Positions 48,082-56,468 of a stretch of 64,000 bases of DNA are shown here, one piece after another; the first letter of the stretch is position 1, and each line of letters begins with the position of its first letter. The notes under the pieces are model-generated. The model saw only the letters and a list, made by a program, of their open reading frames with translations. It searched no databases and was not told the DNA's origin. Made by a program: the position numbers and the translations under genes. The DNA comes from Methylomonas sp. AM2-LC. GTDB taxonomy: Bacteria > Pseudomonadota > Gammaproteobacteria > Methylococcales > Methylomonadaceae. The stretch is from positions 4,669,501 to 4,733,500 of the forward strand of contig NZ_CP157005.1 of NCBI RefSeq assembly GCF_039904985.1. Reading direction: 5' to 3'.

Positions 48082-48150
48082 ATGGATCTCCTAAAGGAAC
48101 CCCTGACGGACACATCTAGCCCCTGGCGGGATGAATGTCTCCCGCAGAGG
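48082..48150 (-). promoter_or_regulatory. Structured switch leader, copy 1
   Basis: Between the two upstream genes. On the transcript, GGAGACAT can pair with ATGTGTCC downstream (one mismatch). Pairing of the latter with the start region is weaker than in other copies. A AGGAG ribosome site lies just before the ATG. Confidence 0.55.
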
Positions 48151-48229
48151 TAATATGAATACTGTTTCAGCAACGCGCATTGCGCTGGCCGAGAATGTGT
48201 GTTTATGAATTAACTCAAAACTGCCTTGC

Positions 48230-48733
48230 TTAGTGCTTTAGTTCAAAACGTTTGCCTTGCAAAAATTCAATGTACTGCCGCGCTTGGGTTTTATCTTTAA
48301 ACCGGGCATGGCAGTTCTGATTAATCCAGACTTCCCAGGGTAATCTTTTGGAATCGCTCCCGATCAGGCTGAATTCACCGGCTTGAAAAGTGTCATGCTG
48401 GTACAGCACTTTCTTAGGACTGTCGATACGAATAATGCACTGATCCAGCAAGGCCGGTCCGCCGATATCGCCTGGCGGCACTAATAACGGCACCTTGATT
48501 GATCCCGTCGAACGCCCAATGTGGCCAACGACATCGTGTTCCTCGAACCAGGATTGACCGGTTTGCACATCGCCATAAAACAGCCTGACTTTGCGTTGAT
48601 TCTGCCGGACGGTTTCCAAGATGTCTACTACCGTCTCTGGGGTATCGGCGTGATAGCAAGTACCCGAAGCCAAACGGCGATAGTGGACGCAATGTCCATT
48701 GCCAAATGTGTGTTCAAAAAACGATTGATTCAT
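48230..48733 (-). CDS. Element core protein of unknown function (167 aa)
   Basis: Begins MNQSFFEHTFGNGHCVHYRRLASG and continues as a soluble beta-rich protein with CYHADTPETVVDILETVR and RLFYGDVQTGQSWFEEHDVVGHIGRSTGSIKVPLLV. The C-terminal stretch ARQYIEFLQGKRFELKH is helical. No domain is recognised. It is preceded by a clear switch leader, placing it in the same expression class as the recombination genes. Confidence 0.7.
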   Translation of the reverse strand: MNQSFFEHTFGNGHCVHYRRLASGTCYHADTPETVVDILETVRQNQRKVRLFYGDVQTGQSWFEEHDVVGHIGRSTGSIKVPLLVPPGDIGGPALLDQCIIRIDSPKKVLYQHDTFQAGEFSLIGSDSKRLPWEVWINQNCHARFKDKTQARQYIEFLQGKRFELKH

Positions 48734-48801
48734 GATGGTTTCCTTAAAAAATCGGGAACGTCATGAATCCCTGGCGGGAATATGACATTCCCGTTTGGGT
48801 T
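48734..48801 (-). promoter_or_regulatory. Structured switch leader, copy 2 (clear example)
   Basis: Segment 48761-48769 is an exact 9-base complement of 48727-48735, which spans the start codon. The overlapping segment 48757-48764 can instead pair with 48782-48789 (8 bp, one G-U). The two pairings share bases and exclude each other. Confidence 0.75.
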
Positions 48802-48904
48802 GATAACAATGAGCGCCAAAATAATTCGATTTAGCAAACTCAGGATCGGTTATGCAGTTTTGTGTAAAACTGATTTCTACTATTTGACTAGCGGGTTCAA
48901 TACC

Positions 48905-49309
48905 TCATGTCGCCAGCGATTTTTTATCCAAGGCCTTGAGCGCAACCGGAATCAATTGATCCAGTTCTTCCCACGCAATCGAGCTGCCAGACTGTTCGCC
49001 GCTTTGATAGGCTTCAATCAATCCCCGGCAAACCCGCATTGCAGCCTGTTCGCTTTTCAACTGCCGAACTGAACTATCCGGTTCCGGCAATTGTTCGACC
49101 AATTCGCATTCCCACACCATGCTCTCATCGCCCGACTCATGGTATTCATCGGACAAAAGCGGCATGGCTTCGGTGTCATCCCAGATCAAGGCTTCATTGA
49201 ACGCCTGTTCGGCGATCTGTTGAGCCTCGGCCTGATTTGTAGCTTCAATGCCAACCGAAACGCGGTGGATATAATCGATCTCATACGAGACGACGAATTT
49301 TTTCTTCAT
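48905..49309 (-). CDS. Acidic element core protein of unknown function (134 aa)
   Basis: A soluble, acidic protein starting MKKKFVVSYEIDYIHRVSVGIEATNQAEAQQIAEQAFNE; the N-terminal half is a beta-alpha unit. I choose ATG 49309 behind AGGAGTG over the extended start upstream. The product has SDEYHESGDESMVWECELVEQLPEP in the middle and a helical C-terminus. Function unknown. It carries a leader of the common type. Confidence 0.68.
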   Translation of the reverse strand: MKKKFVVSYEIDYIHRVSVGIEATNQAEAQQIAEQAFNEALIWDDTEAMPLLSDEYHESGDESMVWECELVEQLPEPDSSVRQLKSEQAAMRVCRGLIEAYQSGEQSGSSIAWEELDQLIPVALKALDKKSLAT

Positions 49310-49374
49310 GGTGTCACTCCTATTGATATTGCAAGAGACCACGCCCAGACAGGACGCGAGCTTCTGCCGGGTTA
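49310..49374 (-). promoter_or_regulatory. Structured switch leader, copy 3
   Basis: The transcript segment CGTGGT can pair with ACCATG at the start codon, with CTC/GAG adding to the stem across a bulge. The upstream competing arm is less clear than in other copies. Confidence 0.5.
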
Positions 49375-49563
49375 AGATTCGACCAAATCGCTTTCATAGG
49401 GATCGATCTCTTTATTACAGGCCGGGCATTTGTCATTACAGGTGCAATCCCATTCGTCCTGCCATTCCAGGTGACAATAGGGACAGCAGTAATGATTGAT
49501 ATACCAGGCTGATGTGGTTTCAGAACGTGACTGACTGATGTCATTCATCAAGGCTGAATTCAT
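49372..49563 (-). CDS. Small zinc-ribbon protein (63 aa)
   Basis: Six cysteines in CCPYCHLEWQDEWDCTCNDKCPAC form a likely zinc ribbon, followed by a short acidic tail EIDPYESDLVES. ATG 49563 follows GGAGG. Such proteins are common in conjugative elements. Function unknown, possibly nucleic-acid or protein binding. Confidence 0.68.
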   Translation of the reverse strand: MNSALMNDISQSRSETTSAWYINHYCCPYCHLEWQDEWDCTCNDKCPACNKEIDPYESDLVES

Positions 49564-49624
49564 GGGCGGTTCCTCCAAATATTGCAGAAACCGTCACCCG
49601 GCAGGCTGAGGTTCCCGCAGGGTT
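49564..49624 (-). promoter_or_regulatory. Structured switch leader, copy 4
   Basis: Segment 49587-49593 pairs with 49567-49573 (7 bp, one G-U), covering the bases between ribosome site and start codon. An upstream GGAACC copy offers the competing partner. Confidence 0.62.
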
Positions 49625-49728
49625 AAAAAACGCTGTCAAAGCCAGAAATCAGCTGCAACAGCACACTTGAATTTGCACAAAAAACGGTATATTGTGGATA
49701 AAATCCCTCATTTAACGAGAAATTAGCC

Positions 49729-50109
49729 ATGTTTGACGATATTTTGCGCATTTTTGATTTCCTGAGTCCTAGTAGGACAGAGCAACGCCATCAGGCACGA
49801 AAACCGATGGCAATTCCGGTTGTTGATGAAAGACTGAATGCAATTAGCCATTGCCAACAGATTTTCAAAAAACTGGATACAGTTGAAGCCGATGTACTCA
49901 ACAGCATTGATGATCCTGAGCAAGCCTGGCCATTTTTAGCAAAAATCCGGCGCTTAAGACGCGAGACTCAAGACGACCTGCTGTCCTTGCTGCCTGACGG
50001 CATGATGGTGCTTGCTAATGAAACGCCAAACACCTTTAGCCCGGTTCGCAGTGTCAATACACGAACCGGTGCTAAATTGCATGTCTTCAATGGCGGGCTT
50101 GTTGATTAA
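49729..50109 (+). CDS. Plus-strand element protein of unknown function (126 aa)
   Basis: A soluble protein starting MFDDILRIFDFLSPS, with helices around ERLNAISHCQQIFKKLDTVEADVLNSIDD and FLAKIRRLRRETQDDLLSLLPDG. It is convergent with, and overlaps by 23 bases, the end of the next minus-strand gene. It lacks the structured leader of the minus-strand genes. No family is recognised. Confidence 0.62.
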   Translation: MFDDILRIFDFLSPSRTEQRHQARKPMAIPVVDERLNAISHCQQIFKKLDTVEADVLNSIDDPEQAWPFLAKIRRLRRETQDDLLSLLPDGMMVLANETPNTFSPVRSVNTRTGAKLHVFNGGLVD

Positions 50110-50629
50110 CAGGTACAGTTACACCAGCACCTTTTAACGCTTCCCGTAATTGATATACCTGATGCGGTGTTTTGGAAGAAACTTCATCCAGAACAACCTG
50201 TTCCTGAGCCGACCGATTTTTTGATTGGTGGCGTTTTTTGACTTCAGGCACGGGGTTGATCACGACAGGTTTGATTTTCTGTAATTCCCGTTCCAGTCGA
50301 GCTATTTCAATATCGGCTTCATACAGTTTGATGGTTTTCTGCTTGGCCTGGTATTGCCTATCCAGACGATCCAGTTCGCCACCAAAGCCGCTATTACGCC
50401 GATGTATTTCCTTGCGCACCGTATCGGACATCACTTCCCAATCCACCTCATGGTTGATGCGGGGCATGATGACCGGAATTGAAGCCCTGGCGTTACGAAG
50501 CGCCCGATAGCGGTTTATAGCCACCATTGCGGTTTGCAACATCGCCAGTACTTGCAGACCAGTTGCCCAAATCACCCGCAGTGCGAGGATAAACATTGCC
50601 AATATGATGACGCCAAATATTAAGTTCAT
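50087..50629 (-). CDS. Membrane-anchored coiled-coil protein of unknown function (180 aa)
   Basis: An N-terminal transmembrane segment (residues 2-28, LIFGVIILAMFILALRVIWATGL) is followed by a basic and then coiled-coil region (FGGELDRLDRQYQAKQKTIKLYEADIEIARLERELQKI). The C-terminus is polar. Probably anchored in the inner membrane facing the cytoplasm. It is preceded by a switch leader and, further upstream, by one of two 120-bp structured elements shared with ssb. Confidence 0.68.
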   Translation of the reverse strand: MNLIFGVIILAMFILALRVIWATGLQVLAMLQTAMVAINRYRALRNARASIPVIMPRINHEVDWEVMSDTVRKEIHRRNSGFGGELDRLDRQYQAKQKTIKLYEADIEIARLERELQKIKPVVINPVPEVKKRHQSKNRSAQEQVVLDEVSSKTPHQVYQLREALKGAGVTVPVNQQARH

Positions 50630-50710
50630 TGAAGATCTCCTTTAAAAGTTTTAAGAAAAAACTTCGAATGAACAGCACCCGGCCGGGCGATGGTCGCCCG
50701 AAGCGGGTTA
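50630..50710 (-). promoter_or_regulatory. Structured switch leader, copy 5
   Basis: Segment 50662-50673 pairs with 50624-50634 (11 bp with one bulged base), covering the start codon and its 5' side. A GCCCGGCCGGG-type GC hairpin precedes it. The competing upstream copy is not clear here. Confidence 0.62.
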
Positions 50711-50745
50711 AGTTGTATGCATTTCGCAATGACAAAATGCGTTTT

Positions 50746-50864
50746 ACATCGGGCTTTACGCACCCGACACGATCATGGTTTAACATGCTCGCCGCCTAAA
50801 GACGGAACGCCGGCCTAAGCCGGATTCAGCATTCGCGAAGGAATGCATGAAATGTTTGGGTTTT
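50746..50864 (-). promoter_or_regulatory. 120-bp multi-hairpin element, copy A1
   Basis: Five short hairpins in a row. Their positions match those of copy A2 at 59833-59952. Shared sequence includes CATCGGGCTT, ACGCACCCGACACG, CGGAACGCCG and TGTTTGG. Stems differ in sequence but keep pairing (CCGGC/GCCGG here, CCGACA/TGTCGG there; GCATTC/GAATGC here, CGTCT/AGACG there). It lies about 117 bases upstream of a minus-strand gene. The strand of action is inferred. Confidence 0.68.
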
Positions 50865-50899
50865 CCAATGGAATCGTTGGAAACAAATGCATTGGAAAA
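50861..50899. repeat. 10-bp inverted repeat beside element A1
   Basis: TTTTCCAATG at 50861-50870 and CATTGGAAAA at 50890-50899 are exact complements with a 19-base loop. It adjoins A1 in the gap before the VWA gene and may be its terminator. Confidence 0.5.
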
Positions 50900-50969
50900 A
50901 CGCTTATTCAAGAATCCGCGGCCGATAACCCAATCACCAATACGGTGACCGGTTACCGGCTACAGAACA

Positions 50970-52814
50970 TCAGGCCGCCATCAATAGGGTTTTCGACAGA
51001 TCAAACAACTGGCTGCGAAGCTCCCTGAAATCATTGATGGTGATAGCTACTGGAAATAGATGACTGACATCAATGCCAAGACCCACACCCACGGTTTCAA
51101 TCCCGCTATCGCGGCAACGCTGTAAAATCTCCAGCGTGCTCAATTGATCGTTGGGCTGGCCATCGGTCATTACCATCATCACCTTGCGCGGTTCCCGGCA
51201 ACGTAATAATGACGCTGCTGCAAACCAGATGGCTTCCGTCATGGGCGTGGTGTTTCTGGCCAATAACGAATAGGCGCCGATTTTTGATCGCACCCGTTCT
51301 CCGTGCTCCAGCAAACGGAATACCGATTCATCATCTATTCCTGGGAATGCGGTAATGCCCGGATTAACACCGGGAATACCTTCATACGCCAAAGCCAGCG
51401 CCAGGGTAGCTTCCAGTGCAATCGATAAGCGTGATGCAAAGGTTTGCCCTTGATCATCAGGAACCAGATCACTCATGCTTTCAGATCGATCCAATAGCAG
51501 ATGAATGGCGGTATTCGGGGATTGCTTGACAGCACCGCGTGCAAATACCCGCACATCACCCAAAGCCAGTTGTGGAATCCGTCTGCCTATCACTCGCCGT
51601 CCCCGGCAAGCCGGATGCATGCGATTCAGGTTTTGCGATTGCACCAGGCCTTGCAGGGCGGCACGGATTTTCACCGATTCGCTTTGCACCTTGTCCAGCA
51701 ACCTAAGACCGGCCGCTTCGTTACCGATTGGTTTTAAACCCACGGGCATCACAGACTCGGGTACATGACGATCATCCAGTGCCAGAACAGATTTCACCGA
51801 TTCAAACACATCCTGATCGAAATCAGCGTCTGAGACAGACTGAATGGCTTCCAGTAATTGCCGGAAATCCATATCTTCATTCTCATTAGGATCAGGCTGA
51901 CAACTATTTGCCAATTGAGACTCATCTTCTTTCTGAACTTCTGAGTCAGAATTTACAGTTGCTGGAATACTGGCGTCCTCATTGGACTCAGAATTATCTG
52001 CATCCTCTGTATTCCCAGAATCTGTTGATGTATCAGCGTTATCCAAGCTATCAGAACTATCAGAACTATCAGAAGTTTGATCGGAATGATCGTCGCCCGA
52101 ATTCCCACTGTTGGCATCCAAATCAGAATCAACCTTAGCTGTTTGATCCGGCTGGTCATTCTGCTTCTGCTGTCTTGCTTGCTCCTGCTTTTCGCATTCC
52201 TGCTCTATCATGGTCAGGATGCGATCAGTCAGATTAAGGCAATCGGTTTCCGACTTCAGGCCGTCCGGCACTTCCGATAACAGACCCTTCAGCCTGATTA
52301 CCGCGCCGACAGGATAATGTGTCTTAAGCACTTGTTCACTGATATCAACCAGAGGATTTAAAGCCGTCTGCCCGAGTACCCGCGCACGCAGGCTTTTCAA
52401 CACATAGCCATACAGCACATTGGCCAGATGATCTTCTGCACCGGCTGCAACGAAACCGCCGTTAACAATCATTTTTTCAATCACTGTTCTCAGCGTTAGC
52501 CGAGTGCCAGGAAAATCCTTGGCCAGTTCATGCTCAATGCGGACATCTTCAATCGCGCCGCACAAACGCCGGCGTAATACCGAGTTTCCGTAATTAATAG
52601 TAAAGTCGGAATAGCGAATATGTGCGGATTCATGCGCCAGCAATCCCCAAGCATAATCCTGATAATCAGGATCGTTGCCGTTGTAGGCCGGTAATTGAAT
52701 CAACTTGCCGTTGGTATAGGCCTGATCGCCGCCGACTTTCACCTTGATGCCAAAACGGTTGCCGATAGCGGCAGCCACAATGGGAAAGGCGTTATGCAGT
52801 GTGTTATTTTTCAT
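50970..52814 (-). CDS. VWA-domain protein with HExxH motif (CobT-like partner of the AAA+ ATPase)
   Basis: A 614-residue protein. Near residue 60 an HExxH site appears (LLAHESAHIRYSDF). The middle (about 205-310) is a low-complexity acidic Asp/Ser/Glu/Asn stretch. The C-terminal VWA domain has the metal site DRSES (LLLDRSESMSD), threonine in NTTPMTEAI and aspartate in VMTDGQPND. The layout resembles CobT-like and MoxR-associated VWA proteins. Its likely partner is the AAA+ ATPase encoded four genes upstream. Substrate unknown; presumably a DNA or protein remodelling complex. Confidence 0.8.
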   Translation of the reverse strand: MKNNTLHNAFPIVAAAIGNRFGIKVKVGGDQAYTNGKLIQLPAYNGNDPDYQDYAWGLLAHESAHIRYSDFTINYGNSVLRRRLCGAIEDVRIEHELAKDFPGTRLTLRTVIEKMIVNGGFVAAGAEDHLANVLYGYVLKSLRARVLGQTALNPLVDISEQVLKTHYPVGAVIRLKGLLSEVPDGLKSETDCLNLTDRILTMIEQECEKQEQARQQKQNDQPDQTAKVDSDLDANSGNSGDDHSDQTSDSSDSSDSLDNADTSTDSGNTEDADNSESNEDASIPATVNSDSEVQKEDESQLANSCQPDPNENEDMDFRQLLEAIQSVSDADFDQDVFESVKSVLALDDRHVPESVMPVGLKPIGNEAAGLRLLDKVQSESVKIRAALQGLVQSQNLNRMHPACRGRRVIGRRIPQLALGDVRVFARGAVKQSPNTAIHLLLDRSESMSDLVPDDQGQTFASRLSIALEATLALALAYEGIPGVNPGITAFPGIDDESVFRLLEHGERVRSKIGAYSLLARNTTPMTEAIWFAAASLLRCREPRKVMMVMTDGQPNDQLSTLEILQRCRDSGIETVGVGLGIDVSHLFPVAITINDFRELRSQLFDLSKTLLMAA

Positions 52815-52881
52815 GGCTTGCTCCTAAAAGTTAGAGGCAAGCCATAGCCCCTAGGGGACGATGATTTGCCCCATTGGGTTA
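52815..52881 (-). promoter_or_regulatory. Structured switch leader, copy 6 (clear example)
   Basis: Segment 52837-52845 is an exact 9-base complement of 52813-52821, which covers the start codon; the AGGAG ribosome site is in the loop. The upstream segment 52860-52870 can pair with the same middle arm with one mismatch. Confidence 0.75.
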
Positions 52882-52916
52882 GTGTTTAAATATCGAAATG
52901 ACTACGACGCTTCCAG

Positions 52917-54167
52917 CTAAAACCAGTAATCCGAGTCCGAATTCTCCTCGCTATCTTCTTCAGTCGTCACCAAATCCGCTTCAAACTCAGAAGTTGATTT
53001 AGAATCAGACTCAGATGACGCGATGACTTCCAGTTCTGCGTCTAATGCGTCATCCTCTTCGAAAATGCCGTCAAACAGGCCGGAAAACAGATCGTCATCG
53101 GCACCCATTTCGCTATCTTCAACAGGATTGACTTCATTAACATCGACAACAGATTCACCTGCAATTACAGTTTGGCCAGAAACAACCAACAAGTTTGTAT
53201 CTTCCAAGACGCTGTCGGAAACTGCATTAGCCTGGTCAAGTAATTCAACGTGCAAAGCAGATGAAGAAACGATAGGCGGATTGTTATCTACCTCCAGTGT
53301 TTCATCTTCCTCCACCATAGTTTGACCGGCCAGCAAACCCTCACCATGCCGGCGAGTTTTATCCGGATCGGCCAGCAACATGGCGGTTGCCAGGATTTCC
53401 TGCAACAGACTACCTTCAATTGCACCCCGGTCTGGAATTCTGGCTAGCAGGTCGTCGATTGTAGTCACCACCGGCGCTACCCGATAATCCAGAAATCCCA
53501 GGCCGTCCAGCTTATCCCGTATCCGCTTGATCGGCCTTAGCGCACTGCGCGTGACATGATCTTTGCCTAACAGGGACTGCTCGATCAGATGATTGGCTTC
53601 CACCGCAATTTCATGGAACATCTGTTCGCTCAACGAGCCGATTTTACTCTCCAGACGTTCGATGTCCTTTTCCGGCAAGGTTTCCGGCATGGCGACCGCC
53701 AATACCAGATAATCGAATGAAAGTCGGGTGGATACAAATTCCACCGAGTCGACCGCTTTTTCGATAATCCCCGCGAATTCCGGATGTTTAACCAACCAAT
53801 CGTTCACTGCGCTATCATAGCCAGCCAAAAAATCAGCTTTCGCTTTAGTAAAATCCACTGCAATGCGATCCAGTTCCTCAGTAATCGAACTTGCCGAGTC
53901 ACTGGGAATGATAAAACCACCCAGAAAGCGGGTACCGACGCGTAAACATATGCGTTCGGCTTCCTTCTTCAGGCGATTGAACACGGTTAGCTGGTCGGGA
54001 TCAAGCAGGCGCTTGGAACCCAGGCTGGCTAAATCTTCCGGCGGCAGCTTGCTGCCATCGGCGAGCACCAGGTCTTCCTTTTTCAGTTTTTTCCGGGCGC
54101 CGTAGATATTGGCTTCAACTTTCACCAACACCACTTTATCCAGAATGATTTGTGCAGTTTGCGTCAT
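52917..54167 (-). CDS. DUF3150-like element protein
   Basis: A 416-residue soluble protein. The N-terminal 290 residues are helical and resemble the DUF3150 proteins of SXT/IncC elements (KVEANIYGARKKLKKEDLVLADGSKLPPEDLASLGSKRL, then a conserved RVGTRFLGGFIIP). The last 130 residues are acidic and disordered, ending DSDYWF, an acidic-aromatic tip like that of SSB. It lies between the WGR gene and the VWA gene. DUF3150 function is unknown. Confidence 0.75.
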   Translation of the reverse strand: MTQTAQIILDKVVLVKVEANIYGARKKLKKEDLVLADGSKLPPEDLASLGSKRLLDPDQLTVFNRLKKEAERICLRVGTRFLGGFIIPSDSASSITEELDRIAVDFTKAKADFLAGYDSAVNDWLVKHPEFAGIIEKAVDSVEFVSTRLSFDYLVLAVAMPETLPEKDIERLESKIGSLSEQMFHEIAVEANHLIEQSLLGKDHVTRSALRPIKRIRDKLDGLGFLDYRVAPVVTTIDDLLARIPDRGAIEGSLLQEILATAMLLADPDKTRRHGEGLLAGQTMVEEDETLEVDNNPPIVSSSALHVELLDQANAVSDSVLEDTNLLVVSGQTVIAGESVVDVNEVNPVEDSEMGADDDLFSGLFDGIFEEDDALDAELEVIASSESDSKSTSEFEADLVTTEEDSEENSDSDYWF

Positions 54168-54232
54168 AGGTACCTCCTATGTGAAAGAGGCGCATCTGAC
54201 CCCGTAAGGGCTGGATGGCCCCTTTCGGGTTT
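54168..54232 (-). promoter_or_regulatory. Structured switch leader, copy 7
   Basis: The upstream arm GGGCCATC can pair with GATGCGCC (one bulge), but pairing of that arm with the start region is short (TGCG with CGCA). The GC hairpin core and spacing follow the other copies. Confidence 0.5.
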
Positions 54233-54275
54233 AATGAATTAACGTTAACTATTTTGCTAGCTATTTAGCATTCAG

Positions 54276-55055
54276 CTAGAACCAGTTATCGTCTTGATCG
54301 GCCATTGCCAGAGCAAGATTCAGTTTTGGTTTTAGCAATCCCAGCATTTCCGCCAACGGTCGAACAGCTTCCAGATCGGCGCCAAAAAACGCCAGCACTT
54401 CCGGTTCTGCCTTCAGGTCAGCGGATATTTCCCGACTATTTTCGCTGGCCATGCCTATTTCTAAGTCGACAAAACCTTTAAACTTTAACGCCATCAACAA
54501 CAACCATGGCATAACGCCATGAACTTGCTGAATCTGTCCACTTTGGGTAAAGGCTTGCGGATTCAAGGTATGGTCTATCAACTGTTGCCAGCCATCCCAG
54601 TCCTGCTCAGGCTTAGGAAACAGATCGTCACAAGCTTGAATTGATCCAAGCATGCGCCGAACTTCGATACCCAAGGTGACACAGGTGTCGTGATCAGCTT
54701 TACATTCAATATGCCAGTACAGAATGTCCACCACAGACCTTGAGTTATCAGGTTGTAAGCTTGGACTTCCATCTGCTTCAGGCTGCTGATTTAGGTTTCC
54801 GTTTTGGTTTTGGCTGGCTAAGCTGACATTGCCATCCTGATCGATATCGACTTCGGCGACAAAGACATAGCCCTTGTTTCGCTTTTGCCGTTCGATGACA
54901 GTTTGAATAATGCCGCTTCGCGTACCAGAACTCGGTAAACACGATGCCGTTTTTCCCCAACGGGTTGTTATTGTCCCATCTGAATTGCTCTTAACTGCCC
55001 AATCCTTGCTGGAACCATCACTATTGCGATGCCGAAATAAATTCCACTTCGCCAT
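54276..55055 (-). CDS. WGR-like domain protein
   Basis: A 259-residue protein. The first 75 residues resemble a WGR domain: KDWAVKSNSDGTITTRWGKTA, with the characteristic RWG. The middle part (100-220) is helical (HTCVTLGIEVRRMLGSIQACDDLF, and PWLLLMALKFKGFVDLEIG). The C-terminus ends DQDDNWF, again acidic-aromatic. It starts two bases after the AAA+ gene stop and has no leader, so it is translated with that gene. WGR domains bind nucleic acid in PARP and related proteins; the role here is unknown. Confidence 0.72.
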   Translation of the reverse strand: MAKWNLFRHRNSDGSSKDWAVKSNSDGTITTRWGKTASCLPSSGTRSGIIQTVIERQKRNKGYVFVAEVDIDQDGNVSLASQNQNGNLNQQPEADGSPSLQPDNSRSVVDILYWHIECKADHDTCVTLGIEVRRMLGSIQACDDLFPKPEQDWDGWQQLIDHTLNPQAFTQSGQIQQVHGVMPWLLLMALKFKGFVDLEIGMASENSREISADLKAEPEVLAFFGADLEAVRPLAEMLGLLKPKLNLALAMADQDDNWF

Positions 55056-55057
55056 GA

Positions 55058-55999
55058 CTACACCATCCAGTCATCGCCAAAAACGTCCTTAGCGATGCGA
55101 TGAATCGCTTCGCGTTCGGCCGGTTCGGCTCTAAAAGTCAGGGCTCTGTCCAGAGAGTAAGCCAGCGCATTGGGAGCGCTTTTAAAGGTCGCCACTAAGG
55201 ATGCCCAACGCACCAGACCACGAGTCGATAAGGTCACCGACAACATGCCGCCGCCGTCAGAACCGCCGATAAATACTTTGCGGATTTGATTGGCAACCTT
55301 GATCATGCTTACCCTTACCGTTTCCGGCATATTGGGCACGACATCGGACAGCAGCTTCATTTCGTCATCAGGATCGGGGTAACCCACTTCCATCAGCCTA
55401 AACCTGTCTAAAAATGCCAAGTTTTGACGTAACACACCCTGATACAATCCCGATTGATCACCAGCGCCGGCACTATTACCGGTAGCGACCAGACGAAACT
55501 TGGGATGTGGCGCAATCACTTGACCGGTCTGCGGTATTGTCAAGGGCTTGCCTTCCACAATCTCGTTAAGACCGATCAGTTCAGCCGGATCAACTGCGTC
55601 GATTTCATTGATCAGCAGCACATGTCCCAGACGGACAGCCAGAGTTAACGGGCCATCTATCCATTTCATACTGCCACCGTCGATCAGCATATACTGACCA
55701 AGCAGATCGTTAAGTTCCATGCGGCCATGACCGGTGACGGCATGGACGCCCCAATGCAATCTAGCAGCAACTTGCTCAAGCAACGAGGTTTTACCGGAAC
55801 CGGTCGGACCGGTCAGATACAAACCATCGCCATTGGGTGATCCTAAAAACGCCAGCACATCGCGCAAATGATCCTTGCGGAATACATAAGGCTTTTGCGT
55901 CGGCACATAAGGATTTTGAGCAGGCTCAAAACCTTCGACCTTCATGCTGGCCGGTGCGTTAATACCGAAAGTATCGGCAATCGAATACTGTTTTATCAT
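55058..55999 (-). CDS. MoxR/CobS-type AAA+ ATPase
   Basis: A 313-residue AAA+ protein. Walker A is GPTGSGKTSLLEQ near residues 64-71, Walker B is VLLINEIDAVDP, and sensor 1 is LVATGNSAGAGDQSGLYQG. The arginine-finger region is in LDRFRLMEVGYP. CobS-like ATPases are part of SXT/IncC backbones. The VWA/HExxH protein in the same block is its likely partner, as in MoxR-VWA systems. It ends DDWMV. Confidence 0.92.
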   Translation of the reverse strand: MIKQYSIADTFGINAPASMKVEGFEPAQNPYVPTQKPYVFRKDHLRDVLAFLGSPNGDGLYLTGPTGSGKTSLLEQVAARLHWGVHAVTGHGRMELNDLLGQYMLIDGGSMKWIDGPLTLAVRLGHVLLINEIDAVDPAELIGLNEIVEGKPLTIPQTGQVIAPHPKFRLVATGNSAGAGDQSGLYQGVLRQNLAFLDRFRLMEVGYPDPDDEMKLLSDVVPNMPETVRVSMIKVANQIRKVFIGGSDGGGMLSVTLSTRGLVRWASLVATFKSAPNALAYSLDRALTFRAEPAEREAIHRIAKDVFGDDWMV

Positions 56000-56084
56000 G
56001 GTGAACTCCTTATAAGCGGGGTAAAACCCGAATCACAAGGCACACCACGCCCCTGAAGGGGTTGGCGTACCCTTCGGGTGGTTT
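56000..56084 (-). promoter_or_regulatory. Structured switch leader, copy 8
   Basis: CGTGGTG can pair with CACCATG at the start codon (7 bp, one G-U), and the upstream ACGCC can pair with GGCGT, sharing bases. A CCCC/GGGG stem lies between. Another small hairpin (CCCTGG/CCAGGG) is at 56088-56104. Confidence 0.65.
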
Positions 56085-56140
56085 AAATCCCTGGCAAACC
56101 AGGGGGCGAACAGTTTCAGAACAAACTTAAAAACATCAAA

Positions 56141-56347
56141 TCAAGCCACAGACATCAATTTGGATAATTCTGCACGGGCAAGAATTTCCTCGTCCATAAA
56201 GCGCAGAATTCGCCGGATGTCCGATTTCAATCCACGATCATGGATTTGGCCAAGCATCTGCTGAACCAGATTTCGTTTATGGTGTAACTCTTCCAAACTG
56301 GCGGTTTCCAGCCAGGTAAACAGGATTTTCCAAAAGTCTTTATTCAT
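56141..56347 (-). CDS. Small helical protein of unknown function (68 aa)
   Basis: Begins MNKDFWKILFTWLETASLEELHHKRNLVQQMLGQIHDRG and ends in a helix with EEILARAELSKLMSVA. All-helical, charged. ATG 56347 follows AGGAGG; the longer frame to 56494 would overlap the YqaJ gene. It lies between the YqaJ nuclease and the AAA+ gene and has a very clear switch leader. Confidence 0.68.
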   Translation of the reverse strand: MNKDFWKILFTWLETASLEELHHKRNLVQQMLGQIHDRGLKSDIRRILRFMDEEILARAELSKLMSVA

Positions 56348-56413
56348 GGTGAACCTCCTTTGATTGAAAAAAGGATTCACCACGACCCAAGGGGCGGATG
56401 AACCCCAGTGGGA
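56348..56413 (-). promoter_or_regulatory. Structured switch leader, copy 9 (clear example)
   Basis: Segment 56376-56384 pairs with 56345-56353 over 9 bp (one G-U), covering the start codon, while the ribosome site lies in the loop. The upstream TTCATC can pair with the same arm (GGTGAA). Confidence 0.72.
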
Positions 56414-56468
56414 CTGCAAAACCGGAATTGACGTATCCGGTACACGAATGACTTTCATCTCTCCCTTA

